The position numbers and the translations under genes are program-made. This document shows, piece by piece, positions 1 to 7,341 of a stretch of 22,878 nt of DNA; position 1 is the first letter of the stretch, and every line of letters starts with the position of its first letter. Location: NCBI GenBank assembly GCA_039805565.1, contig JBDLTZ010000285.1, positions 1 through 22,878 on the forward strand, given 5' to 3'. Source of the DNA: CALJIC01 sp039805565. GTDB lineage: Bacteria > Chloroflexota > Chloroflexia > Chloroflexales > Roseiflexaceae. The notes beneath the pieces were generated by a model. The model worked only from the letters and a program-made list of their open reading frames with translations. It did not search any database and was not told where the DNA came from.

Positions 1-142
1 CGACGTGCCCGAGGGACGGGTCGTCCAGCAGGAAGCGCCAGTCGACCCGGCGCGCGGCCTGGAGCAGGGCGTCGGACCGCGCGGGGCCTGCGGCGCGAGC
101 AGGCCCGGGGGATGCGTCCGCCTGGCGCTCGGCCGCGATCAC
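1..142 (-). CDS. Partial gene (N-terminus only), probably related to the methyltransferase-like/kinase fusion at 2475..4202
   Basis: Only the first 47 codons are in the window. The likely start is a GTG at 142..140 that overlaps the TGA of the upstream gene (GTGA overlap), as expected for translational coupling within the operon. After an Ala/Pro-rich stretch the visible protein contains DWRFLLDDPSLGHV. This resembles residues 26-39 of the protein at 2475..4202 (SWAYLLPSQELEHA) in the pattern W-x-aromatic-LL-x4-L. I infer that it is another member of that N-terminal family, which leads into a SAM-methyltransferase-like fold. The catalytic part lies outside the window, so no function can be assigned. 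The family link rests on a short stretch and is tentative. Confidence 0.55.
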   Translation of the reverse strand, partial: MIAAERQADASPGPARAAGPARSDALLQAARRVDWRFLLDDPSLGHV

Positions 143-1299
143 GGTGCCACCAGCGGGCCGACGGCGTCGAACAGGGCCGGCACCGACACCGGGTAGGGGT
201 GCTCCACCGCAAAGCTCGGCTTGCCCGCGAGCGCATGCAGCAGCAGGCGCCGCTGGAGCGCCTCGGCGCCCTCGAGCAGATCGTTGCGAAGCGCGGGGAA
301 CGCGAACCGGAAGCGCAGGTAGTAGTCCATCAGCGGGAGCCGCTCGTACTCGAGCGAGAAGACCATCCGGCGGGCGACCTCCGCGGGGTCGATCGGCCGA
401 ACCGTCACGGCCGGCGACTCGTGGCTCCCCACGAAGATCAGGCGGTCGAACGACGCCGACTGCGCGCAGCGCTCCTGGCCGAACAGCCGCCGCGGGTGGA
501 TATCGGCGTACATCTGGCGCTTGAGCACCCGCAGCGGGCGCTCGATCGGCCGCCGCAGCGAGCGCGGTAGCGCACCGGCGAGGCGCAGCGCCGCCCGCAG
601 CGCGCTCAGCCGCACCCGGTCCGAGCGGCCGAGCACCTCGCGAAACGCCGGCAGGTCGCGCAGGTGCCAGTCCCACACCCGCACCGGCTCGGGGATACCG
701 TACACCCGCGCGCCGTCCGGGCTGATGTAGACCCACTCATCGCCGACGTACTCGGCGCCGCGCGCCGCGAACGCCAGCAGGGTCTCTGTCTTCCCGCCCT
801 TTGACCAGCCGGTGGCCACCACGCCGACCCCCTGGTAGCGCAGGGCCGCGGCGTGCAGCGGGAGCGCCCCGCGCGCCAGGGCCGTCAGGTTGACGATCGC
901 GATCAGCAGCGGGACGGCCGAGGCGCCCGTCTCACACACGATCTCGCAGGCCGCGCCGATCTGCGCGAACGGGATCTGGGCGCGCACACGGGAGCCCTGC
1001 TTGCCGCGCAGCACGACGAAGGCGTCGTCGGTGAAGCCCGCCTCGCCGTAGCCCAGGTAGCGAAGCCCGCCCGCGAGCGGGAGGCGCGGCACGAAGCGGA
1101 TGGTGATGTCCGGCTCGCGGGAGAGCGGGGACTGGATCGGGCCGAGCTGACGCGTCACGGCGGCCACGTCCCCCGGCGAAGCGTCGAGCAGGCGGATGCC
1201 CACCAGCCCGTGCAGGTCGTAGTCCACCTGGCTGCGCCGTGCGTCGCTCGCGCCGGCGGACTCGCGCCGCGGGGGCGCATCTGTAACGGATACGCTCAT
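139..1299 (-). CDS. HPr-kinase-like (HprK C-terminal fold) P-loop protein, copy 2
   Basis: A 386-residue protein. Residues about 25-75 form an N-terminal segment shared almost word for word with the next protein upstream (YDLHGLVGIRLLDASP, then PDITIRFV). The central part has PLHAAAL (147-153), an intact Walker A GWSKGGKT at 164-171, and AARGAEYVGDEWVY at 178-191. This order matches the HPr kinase/phosphorylase core, where the P-loop precedes an RG-(x)-hLVADD acidic motif. In this family the acidic motif supports phosphotransfer to Ser, but here it reads GDE rather than ADD. No capsid-like N-terminal HprK domain is seen, and no HPr or PTS gene is nearby, so classical carbon regulation is unlikely. 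The start is the ATG at 1299, which overlaps the upstream TGA (ATGA). The substrate is unknown; a component of the polymer or a short peptide are both possible. Confidence 0.75.
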   Translation of the reverse strand: MSVSVTDAPPRRESAGASDARRSQVDYDLHGLVGIRLLDASPGDVAAVTRQLGPIQSPLSREPDITIRFVPRLPLAGGLRYLGYGEAGFTDDAFVVLRGKQGSRVRAQIPFAQIGAACEIVCETGASAVPLLIAIVNLTALARGALPLHAAALRYQGVGVVATGWSKGGKTETLLAFAARGAEYVGDEWVYISPDGARVYGIPEPVRVWDWHLRDLPAFREVLGRSDRVRLSALRAALRLAGALPRSLRRPIERPLRVLKRQMYADIHPRRLFGQERCAQSASFDRLIFVGSHESPAVTVRPIDPAEVARRMVFSLEYERLPLMDYYLRFRFAFPALRNDLLEGAEALQRRLLLHALAGKPSFAVEHPYPVSVPALFDAVGPLVAP

Positions 1300-2459
1300 T
1301 GCACCACCAGAGGGCTCATGGCCGCGTACAGCTGTTCAACTGATGCGGGGTACGAGTGATACACCACGTAGACGCGCTTGCCGGCGAGGGCCTGCCGCAG
1401 CAGATCGCGCTCTCGCTCCTCCGCTGTCGCGACGACGGGGTTGGAGGCGCCGGGGAAAGCAAACTGGAACATCCGGTAGTGCGCCATGAAGTTCAGGCGC
1501 TCGTACTGGAGCGTGAACACCATGCGCTGGGCGATCTCCTCGGGGTCGGCGGGGCGCACCTCAACGCCGGGGGCGTCCCGGCTCACGGTCAGGAACGCCA
1601 CCTGCGGGGTGCCCTCGACTTCGCAGGCGCCCGGGCCAAACAGCGTCTGCGGGTGCACGCGCACCGCCGCCTGGCCCTCCAGCTCCTCGGCGGCGCGCCG
1701 CAGCGCCCGCCCGACCAGGCCGCCGCCAGAGCGAGGGGCCACCGCCCGCACCGCCCCCTGCGCCGCCCGCAGCGCATCAAGCCGCACGCGCTCCCGCGCC
1801 CCAATCGCCGCCCGGTACTGCGGCAGCGCGCGCAGGTAGCCGTCGCGCAGGTGGATCGGCTCCGGGATGCCGTGCATGCGCGCGCCGCCATCGCTGAGGT
1901 ACACCCAGTCGTCGGCGACGAAGCGCGCGCCGCGCGCCATGAACGCGAGCAGCGTACCCGTCTTGCTGCCCTGCTGCCAGCCCGTGGTGATCACCCCGAC
2001 CCCGCGGTACAGGAAGGCCGAGGCGTGGAGCGGCAGGGTGCCACGCCCGAGGGCGGCCAGGTTGATGATCGGCTTGAGCAGGGGCACCGAGGCGATCCCG
2101 CGCTCGCAGACGATCTCGCACGGCCGGCCCACCTCGGCCAGCGGGATCTGCGCCCGGACCCGCGCCCCATGCTTGGAGCGCAGCACCAGGAAGGCGTCGT
2201 CGGTGAAGGCGCCCTCCTCGAGGCCCAGCAGCCGCACCGTCCCGGCCACCGGCAGCCGGTCCACAAAACGGATGGTGATATCCGGCGGGCGCTCGAGGCG
2301 TCCGCGGAGCGGGCCGATCTGCCGCTCGACCGCCGCCGCATCGCGGGGCGAGGCGTCCAGCAGGCGGATGCCCACCAGCCCGTAGAGGTCAAAGTCCACC
2401 GCATGTGCAGAGGAGGCCGGCGCGTGCGCCGTGGCGCTCAGATGATCGAGTGTCTGCAT
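1296..2459 (-). CDS. HPr-kinase-like protein with a modified P-loop, copy 1
   Basis: A 387-residue tandem paralogue of the protein at 139..1299. It has the same N-terminal block (FDLYGLVGIRLLDASP at about 23-38, PDITIRFV at 59-66), then PLHASAF (143-149), the P-loop region GWQQGSKT at 160-167, and RGARFVADDWVYL at 176-188. The acidic motif here is the canonical VADD of HPr kinase/phosphorylase. The Walker A, in contrast, has Ser where the second conserved Gly is expected (GSKT, not GGKT). The Lys and Thr that bind the phosphates remain, so nucleotide binding is still plausible. The ATG at 2459 is preceded by a GAGGGAG ribosome-binding site and lies 15 bp after the upstream stop. The two paralogues have complementary deviations, one in the P-loop and one in the acidic motif, which may reflect specialisation of a pair. 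Function is inferred from fold only. Confidence 0.75.
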   Translation of the reverse strand: MQTLDHLSATAHAPASSAHAVDFDLYGLVGIRLLDASPRDAAAVERQIGPLRGRLERPPDITIRFVDRLPVAGTVRLLGLEEGAFTDDAFLVLRSKHGARVRAQIPLAEVGRPCEIVCERGIASVPLLKPIINLAALGRGTLPLHASAFLYRGVGVITTGWQQGSKTGTLLAFMARGARFVADDWVYLSDGGARMHGIPEPIHLRDGYLRALPQYRAAIGARERVRLDALRAAQGAVRAVAPRSGGGLVGRALRRAAEELEGQAAVRVHPQTLFGPGACEVEGTPQVAFLTVSRDAPGVEVRPADPEEIAQRMVFTLQYERLNFMAHYRMFQFAFPGASNPVVATAEERERDLLRQALAGKRVYVVYHSYPASVEQLYAAMSPLVVQ

Positions 2460-2474
2460 GGGATCGCGGCTCCC

Positions 2475-4202
2475 TCAGTGACGTCCAAGTGCGCGAAGAG
2501 TCGGGGCGTCGCGCCGGTCGATGCACCGGCGCAGCAGCGTGTAGTACCTTCCGCCCGCAAGCTCCTCTTGCGGGCGGCTGAGCGACTCGCGGAGCGCCCA
2601 GTACATCCAGCAGGTGTAGAACAGCGGCCCGGCGAGCTCGCGCCGCAGGTCGATGCGCGCGCAGTACTCGCGCACCGCGCCCAGCAGCACGGCGCTGAGC
2701 GGCGTCTCGGCAAGCAGCTGGCGCTCGACCCCCTCCAGCGGGCGGCGCACGCCGCCCCTGCGCGCGACGAGCACGGCGTACGAGCGCATAAAGTAGAACA
2801 GGTCCCACAGCGGCATGCCGCGCACATCTGCCGCCTCCCAGTCGGTGAAGGCCACCCGGCCGGAGGGCGTGACGAGCGCGTTCCACGGCCCGACATCGCC
2901 GCACTGGAACACGAGCGGGAAGCGCGAGTCGCTCGCGCCCACTGCGGCAGCCTGCTCGGCCAGGAAGCGGGCGTACTGCGGCTCGGGGCGGTAGATCCGC
3001 ACGAACTGCTCGCGGAGGTCCTCGAGCCACGCCGCCGTCTCCTCTGGCCGGGCGCGCACCGCCGTGGCCTCCGCCAGGCTGAGCAGCCAGTCTATCACCG
3101 AGCGCGCCAGCGGGCAGGCGGCGTCCCCGGTAGTGCGCTGGTGGAAGGGCACGCCGCCGACCATAGTCTCGCCCAGGACGGCCAGGCCGCCGTGGTGCCC
3201 GAAGAAGGCTGGCCGCGCCAGTACCTCGGCGTCGCCGCACCCCGCCGACCGCAGCGTCTCGAGCGCCCGGCGCTCGTTCTCCAGCCGCCAGTTGAACGCC
3301 GGGTCGCGCGTCAGCTTCACGATGTAGGTTGGGTCGGCCCGACCCTCGTCGAACAGCAGCATGAGCACCTTCTGCGAGCGGTACTCGCCGCGCGCCGCCA
3401 GGCCCCAGCGGCACCGCCCGATGTCCAGCCCCGCCGACCGCGCGATCTCCGCCAGGTACTGGGGCGGCCCCTCGGGCTCGGGCCACGCGCTGCTGCGCGC
3501 CAGCACACCGTAGCGCCCGAGCACCCCGCGCCCCACCAGCAGCCGCTCGCCGCGCTGCGGCCCCGTGATCAGCCCGGCGGCGCCCGCCCGCAGCGCGAAC
3601 CGCAGGTGGCGCCGCAGCGCCGCGGGGGCGAGCCTCAGCACCTGCTCGGCGCGGTCGACGTGCTCCCCGGTCAGCGAGACAGCGTCGAGCCCTCGGCGGC
3701 GCAGGTAGGCGGCAGTCAGCCAGTCCCCCACCGGCACCGCCGTGCGAACCTCGCCCGAGAGCGGGGTCTCACGGACGACGAGCGGGCGGCTCAGGGGGTG
3801 GGGCAGCGCGGGCGAGGCGGGCGCACCCAGCCCGACGCGCTCGTAGTACAGCACCCCGCCCGGCCTCAGCCACTCCGCGGCCGCCGGCGGCCGTGGGCCC
3901 TGCGCCACCAGCAGGTCGGCGTGCCGGCCGGCGAGCGTCCCCTGCGCCAGGTGCACGCGCCCCAGGCCGCGCTGCTCGATCGCTGCGGCGAGGGCCAGCC
4001 GGCCCCTCCCCCCCGCGTACACCGTCACGGCCCGCGCGACGCGGGCCAGCGTCTCGAGCGCGGCGAGCGACGGGGCGCCGAGCACAACCGCGTGCTCGAG
4101 CTCCTGGCTCGGCAGCAGGTAGGCCCAGCTCGCCCCCGTCTGGTCGTACTTCAGGTTGGTTCCCGGCGCGAAGGACATCGTCCGCACTGTCGTAGACGTC
4201 AT
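2475..4202 (-). CDS. Fusion protein: degenerate SAM-methyltransferase-like N-terminus plus APH/choline-kinase-like C-terminus
   Basis: A 575-residue protein. Residues about 20-240 look like a Rossmann-type methyltransferase remnant: strands at HAVVLGAPS and AVTVYAG, WLRPGGVLYY at 111-120, and GLDAVSL at 171-177. No clear glycine-rich SAM motif I (DxGxGxG) is visible. Residues about 270-560 resemble the aminoglycoside phosphotransferase/APH family: a possible ATP-site Lys in YIVKLTRD (293-300), ENERRALETL (308-317), a catalytic-loop motif CGDVGPWN (434-441) and FTDWE (452-456), whose Asp would bind metal. The usual family loop is HGDxxxxN, so Cys replaces the His here while Asp and Asn are kept. 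This suggests a phosphotransferase acting on a small molecule or sugar. The gene is 13 bp downstream of wzx. The acceptor is unknown. Confidence 0.7.
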   Translation of the reverse strand: MTSTTVRTMSFAPGTNLKYDQTGASWAYLLPSQELEHAVVLGAPSLAALETLARVARAVTVYAGGRGRLALAAAIEQRGLGRVHLAQGTLAGRHADLLVAQGPRPPAAAEWLRPGGVLYYERVGLGAPASPALPHPLSRPLVVRETPLSGEVRTAVPVGDWLTAAYLRRRGLDAVSLTGEHVDRAEQVLRLAPAALRRHLRFALRAGAAGLITGPQRGERLLVGRGVLGRYGVLARSSAWPEPEGPPQYLAEIARSAGLDIGRCRWGLAARGEYRSQKVLMLLFDEGRADPTYIVKLTRDPAFNWRLENERRALETLRSAGCGDAEVLARPAFFGHHGGLAVLGETMVGGVPFHQRTTGDAACPLARSVIDWLLSLAEATAVRARPEETAAWLEDLREQFVRIYRPEPQYARFLAEQAAAVGASDSRFPLVFQCGDVGPWNALVTPSGRVAFTDWEAADVRGMPLWDLFYFMRSYAVLVARRGGVRRPLEGVERQLLAETPLSAVLLGAVREYCARIDLRRELAGPLFYTCWMYWALRESLSRPQEELAGGRYYTLLRRCIDRRDAPTLRALGRH

Positions 4203-4215
4203 GATCGACCTCGAC

Positions 4216-5793
4216 CTACTCGCCGAAGAGCCGGCGCACCAGCGGGATACGCAGCAGCTCAGGGAAGGTGGTGCCTATGCGGAGCGCCGACCGGTTGAGC
4301 CCGAGCACCGCGAGCGAGACCAGCGCCGCCAGCAGGAAGCCGACAAGGGCCGGCGGGCGCAGCAGCAGCTGGACGGCGAGCAGGCCGCCGGCGCCCAGCG
4401 CGATGCTGGTGTAGACCGGCAGGTAGCGCCGGTCGAAGACCGCGATGCCCGTGCCGGAGAGCAGCCCCACCTGCTTCAGGACGTTGTGGGCCACCAGCGA
4501 GATCGCCGTCCCCAGCGCCGCCCCCGTCGCCCCGTAGCGCGGGATCAGCACCAGATTCAGCCCCAGGTTGATCAGCATAGCCGCCACGTTGACCGCCACG
4601 ATGTAGCGCAGGCGGCCGCAGACCTTCAGCGCCAGGCCGTTCTGGCCGAAGGCAGCGTTGCAGTAGTACCCGAGCGAGAGCAGCGCCAGGATCACCGCCG
4701 AGTCGGCGTAGCGGCTGCCGAACAGCGTGAGCGTCAGCGGCTCGGCGAGCGAGAAGCTGAGCGCGAAGACCGGGAACGACATGACTGCGATCCATCCCGC
4801 CGTCTGCCAGTAGAGCGTGTTGATCCCCTCGCGGTCGCCCCGCGCGAAGAGCCGCGAGGCCAGGGGCGTGAACAGCAGCGCGAAGCTCGTCAGCACCAGC
4901 TGGTTGAGGCGCGCCGCCGGCTGGACGGCCCGGAACGCCGCCACGTCCGCCGTGCTGCCGAAGTGCTCAAGCATCACGGCGTCCATCGTGTTCATCACGA
5001 CGTACACCAGGTCAGAGCTGAGCAGCGGGATGGTGAAGGAGAGGACATCGCGCGCCGGCACCGTGGCCCCGCGCAGCCAGCCCTCCCCCAGCAGCCCCCT
5101 GCGCCGCAGCAGCCGCACGGTCAGCGCGCCATAGATGAGGATGCCGAGCGCGCCCGAGGCGACGTAGCCCGCCGCCAGGAAGCGCACGTCGCTCGACCCC
5201 AGGATCAGCAGCAGCACCACCGCCAGCCGTAGCCCCGGCGCCAGCACGTGCTTGCGGAAGAAGATCGCGCGCGCGCTGCCGAAGGTGGCGAACAGGCCCA
5301 TCACAACGTCGTCGACCGCCTGCACCGGCGCGAGCGCCACCAGGATCAGCAGCAGCTCGAGCGCGCGCGGGTCCGTCACCAGCGTGGCGGAGAGCACGCT
5401 TTGCAGAGCGTACGTGAGCGAGACCACAGCGGCTCCGAGCGCGGCGATCGCCCCCACCACCAGCAGGATGGTGCCGTGCAGGCGGGCCAGATCCTGGCGC
5501 TCGTGGTAGATCGGCACGAAGCGCGTGATCGCGCGGTCCAGCCCCATCGTGACGAGGGTCTCGCCCAGGGCAACGATCGAGAGAGCGTAGGCGAAGGCGC
5601 CGTAGTCGCTCTTGGAGAGGTAGTTGACGATCATCACCTGGACGGCGAAGTTGATCGCCGTCGAGAGCAGCCTGCCGGCGAGCAGCAGGCTCGACCCGCG
5701 GATCTGGCGGCTGGAGGCTGAGGTCTGGGCGCCGGGCTGGGCCGCAGCGGGCTGCTGTGAGCCCGCCGCGGTCGCCGGGTTGGGTGCGGACAT
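4216..5793 (-). CDS. Wzx-type oligosaccharide flippase (MOP/MATE superfamily)
   Basis: A 525-residue integral membrane protein. After a roughly 30-residue Ala/Pro/Gln-rich cytoplasmic head comes the typical family opening: GSSLLLAGRLLSTAINF (33-49), IVNYLSKSDYGAFAYALSIV (55-74) and GLDRAITRFVP (84-94). About a dozen further hydrophobic segments follow, with the usual two-half layout. Wzx proteins flip undecaprenyl-diphosphate-linked repeat units from the cytoplasmic to the outer face of the membrane, where Wzy polymerises them. The start ATG at 5793 follows directly after the TAG of the upstream polymerase gene, with a GGGAG ribosome-binding site inside the end of that gene. This implies tight coupling of the two partners. 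Size and topology are normal for the family. Confidence 0.88.
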   Translation of the reverse strand: MSAPNPATAAGSQQPAAAQPGAQTSASSRQIRGSSLLLAGRLLSTAINFAVQVMIVNYLSKSDYGAFAYALSIVALGETLVTMGLDRAITRFVPIYHERQDLARLHGTILLVVGAIAALGAAVVSLTYALQSVLSATLVTDPRALELLLILVALAPVQAVDDVVMGLFATFGSARAIFFRKHVLAPGLRLAVVLLLILGSSDVRFLAAGYVASGALGILIYGALTVRLLRRRGLLGEGWLRGATVPARDVLSFTIPLLSSDLVYVVMNTMDAVMLEHFGSTADVAAFRAVQPAARLNQLVLTSFALLFTPLASRLFARGDREGINTLYWQTAGWIAVMSFPVFALSFSLAEPLTLTLFGSRYADSAVILALLSLGYYCNAAFGQNGLALKVCGRLRYIVAVNVAAMLINLGLNLVLIPRYGATGAALGTAISLVAHNVLKQVGLLSGTGIAVFDRRYLPVYTSIALGAGGLLAVQLLLRPPALVGFLLAALVSLAVLGLNRSALRIGTTFPELLRIPLVRRLFGE

Positions 5794-7332
5794 CTACGTT
5801 CTCCCGGCGGCGCCTGCTTGGGCGACACCTGCGGCCTGCGCGTCGGCGGCCGCGGTGGCCGGGGCGCCCTCCTGGGCCGGTGCGAGGATGCTGATCGCGG
5901 CGTTCGCGACCGCGATCTGGAACCAGTAGTAGCGCTCGAAGGAGAGCTGCAGGAAGAGCGCCGTGATCAGGTAGGCCGCCATCCCCAGGAGCAGGGCCGC
6001 CGCCATCCCCGAGCGCTCGCTGTCGCGCCCCAGCCAGTAGCGCCGCAGCTGCCAGAGGCGCACGCACGTCACTGCGATGATCGCCATGAACACCGCAAGC
6101 CCCACGGCCCCCACGTCCGCGGCGATCTCCAGGTACATGTTGTGCGCGCGCCGGTTGGTGGTCAGAAAGCGGAACCCGACGTCGTTGGCGTTCTTCTGCG
6201 AGTACTCGCGGAAGAAGGCGCCCGGCCCCACGCCGAACAGCGGGTAGTCGAGGAAGGTGTGCAGGGCCGACAGGTTCTGCGTGAGCCTGCCCCGCACCGC
6301 CCCATCCGGCCCCTCGCTCTCCCCCGCCAGCAGGCCGCCGATGTCCTGCAGCCGCACAACCCGCTCGACTGTGGCCGGCGCCAGCGAGGTGACGAGGAGC
6401 GCGGCGACGAGCCCGGCAAGCAGCAGCTGGTGCAGCCGGATGTAGCGCCACGCGACCATCAGGATCAGCACGCCCGCCAGGCCCACGAGCGCCCCGCGGG
6501 AGTAGGTGAGCGCCATGCCGCTCAGGATGAGCAGCCCCAGCCCGCCCGCCAGGAACCGCAGCGCCAGGCGGCGCTCGGACACCGCGCGGAAGAACGCAAG
6601 CGGCAGCAGGACGATCAGGATCTGTGCGTAGCGGTTCTTCTCGCCGATCGGCCCTCCCAGCCGGAAGCGCGGCTCCCCGTCCGGGGTCTCGATCCCGCCG
6701 TTCTCCAGCTCGACCTGCGCGTAGCCGGCGTAGGGGTTCTCGTAGGTGCGCGTCACGTCCTGGTAGAGCGACAGCGCCCCCAGCAGGCCACCCGCGATCA
6801 GCAGCGCCCAGATGACCCGCCGCAGCGTCTCAAGTCGCCGGATGACGTTGGTGAGGAGCGCGTAGAGCACCAGGCCCTCGAGCGCAAAGGTGGTGATCAT
6901 CGTGATCGAGGTGCGGGTGCTGCCGCCAAGGACGGCCGAGAGCATCATCACCACCAGCCAGGCCGCCATCAGCCACAGCGTCGGCGTCAGCACCAGCCGC
7001 TCGCGCCGGATAATGAGCGCGCTCGCCAGGGGGATCAGCAGCACCGAGACGAACAGGCTTGAGGCGAACGCCGGGACGTCGTGGAAGCGCACGGCGACGA
7101 CCATCGTATTGGTGTAGAGCACGACGCAGAAGGCGAGCGTCGCGAGCTCCGAGCGCACCAGCGCGAGCAGGATCAGGCCGGCGAGGGCCAGAGCCCCGAA
7201 CAGCATCCACCCGCCGGGGTGTGCCACCGCCACGCCGGCGAGTGCGGCGCACAGCGCGAGGCCGAGCGCCAGCGCGCGCTGCAGGCCCTCCCCGTGCATG
7301 GCGTACCCGAGCTGTGTGCGAAGCGACTGCAT
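5794..7332 (-). CDS. O-antigen polymerase/ligase family (Wzy_C) membrane protein
   Basis: A 512-residue polytopic protein with about 11-12 hydrophobic segments. The Wzy_C (O-antigen ligase) signature is clear: GGPIGEKNRYAQ at 226-237, TYSRGALVG at 276-284, GVGPGAFF at 367-374, and RRAHNMYLEIAADVGAVGL at 394-412. The Arg/His residues in the large periplasmic or extracellular loop (about 320-400) are those expected to hold the lipid-linked glycan. In a cluster with Wzx, a Wzz-like protein and a phosphoglycosyl transferase, the simplest role is polymerisation of flipped repeat units. Transfer to a surface acceptor is the alternative within the same family. The C-terminal 25 residues are Ala/Gly-rich. 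The gene abuts wzx and lies 9 bp after the lyase-like gene. Confidence 0.87.
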   Translation of the reverse strand: MQSLRTQLGYAMHGEGLQRALALGLALCAALAGVAVAHPGGWMLFGALALAGLILLALVRSELATLAFCVVLYTNTMVVAVRFHDVPAFASSLFVSVLLIPLASALIIRRERLVLTPTLWLMAAWLVVMMLSAVLGGSTRTSITMITTFALEGLVLYALLTNVIRRLETLRRVIWALLIAGGLLGALSLYQDVTRTYENPYAGYAQVELENGGIETPDGEPRFRLGGPIGEKNRYAQILIVLLPLAFFRAVSERRLALRFLAGGLGLLILSGMALTYSRGALVGLAGVLILMVAWRYIRLHQLLLAGLVAALLVTSLAPATVERVVRLQDIGGLLAGESEGPDGAVRGRLTQNLSALHTFLDYPLFGVGPGAFFREYSQKNANDVGFRFLTTNRRAHNMYLEIAADVGAVGLAVFMAIIAVTCVRLWQLRRYWLGRDSERSGMAAALLLGMAAYLITALFLQLSFERYYWFQIAVANAAISILAPAQEGAPATAAADAQAAGVAQAGAAGRT

Positions 7333-7341
7333 ACTGTATCT

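Noticed and set aside
1356..4298. A 980-codon open frame on the plus strand opposite the HprK-like and fusion genes
   Set aside because: Its translation is rich in Arg, Gln, His and Pro with no domain pattern, and it is antisense to three genes with clear motifs and good start sites. Long antisense frames are expected at this GC content.
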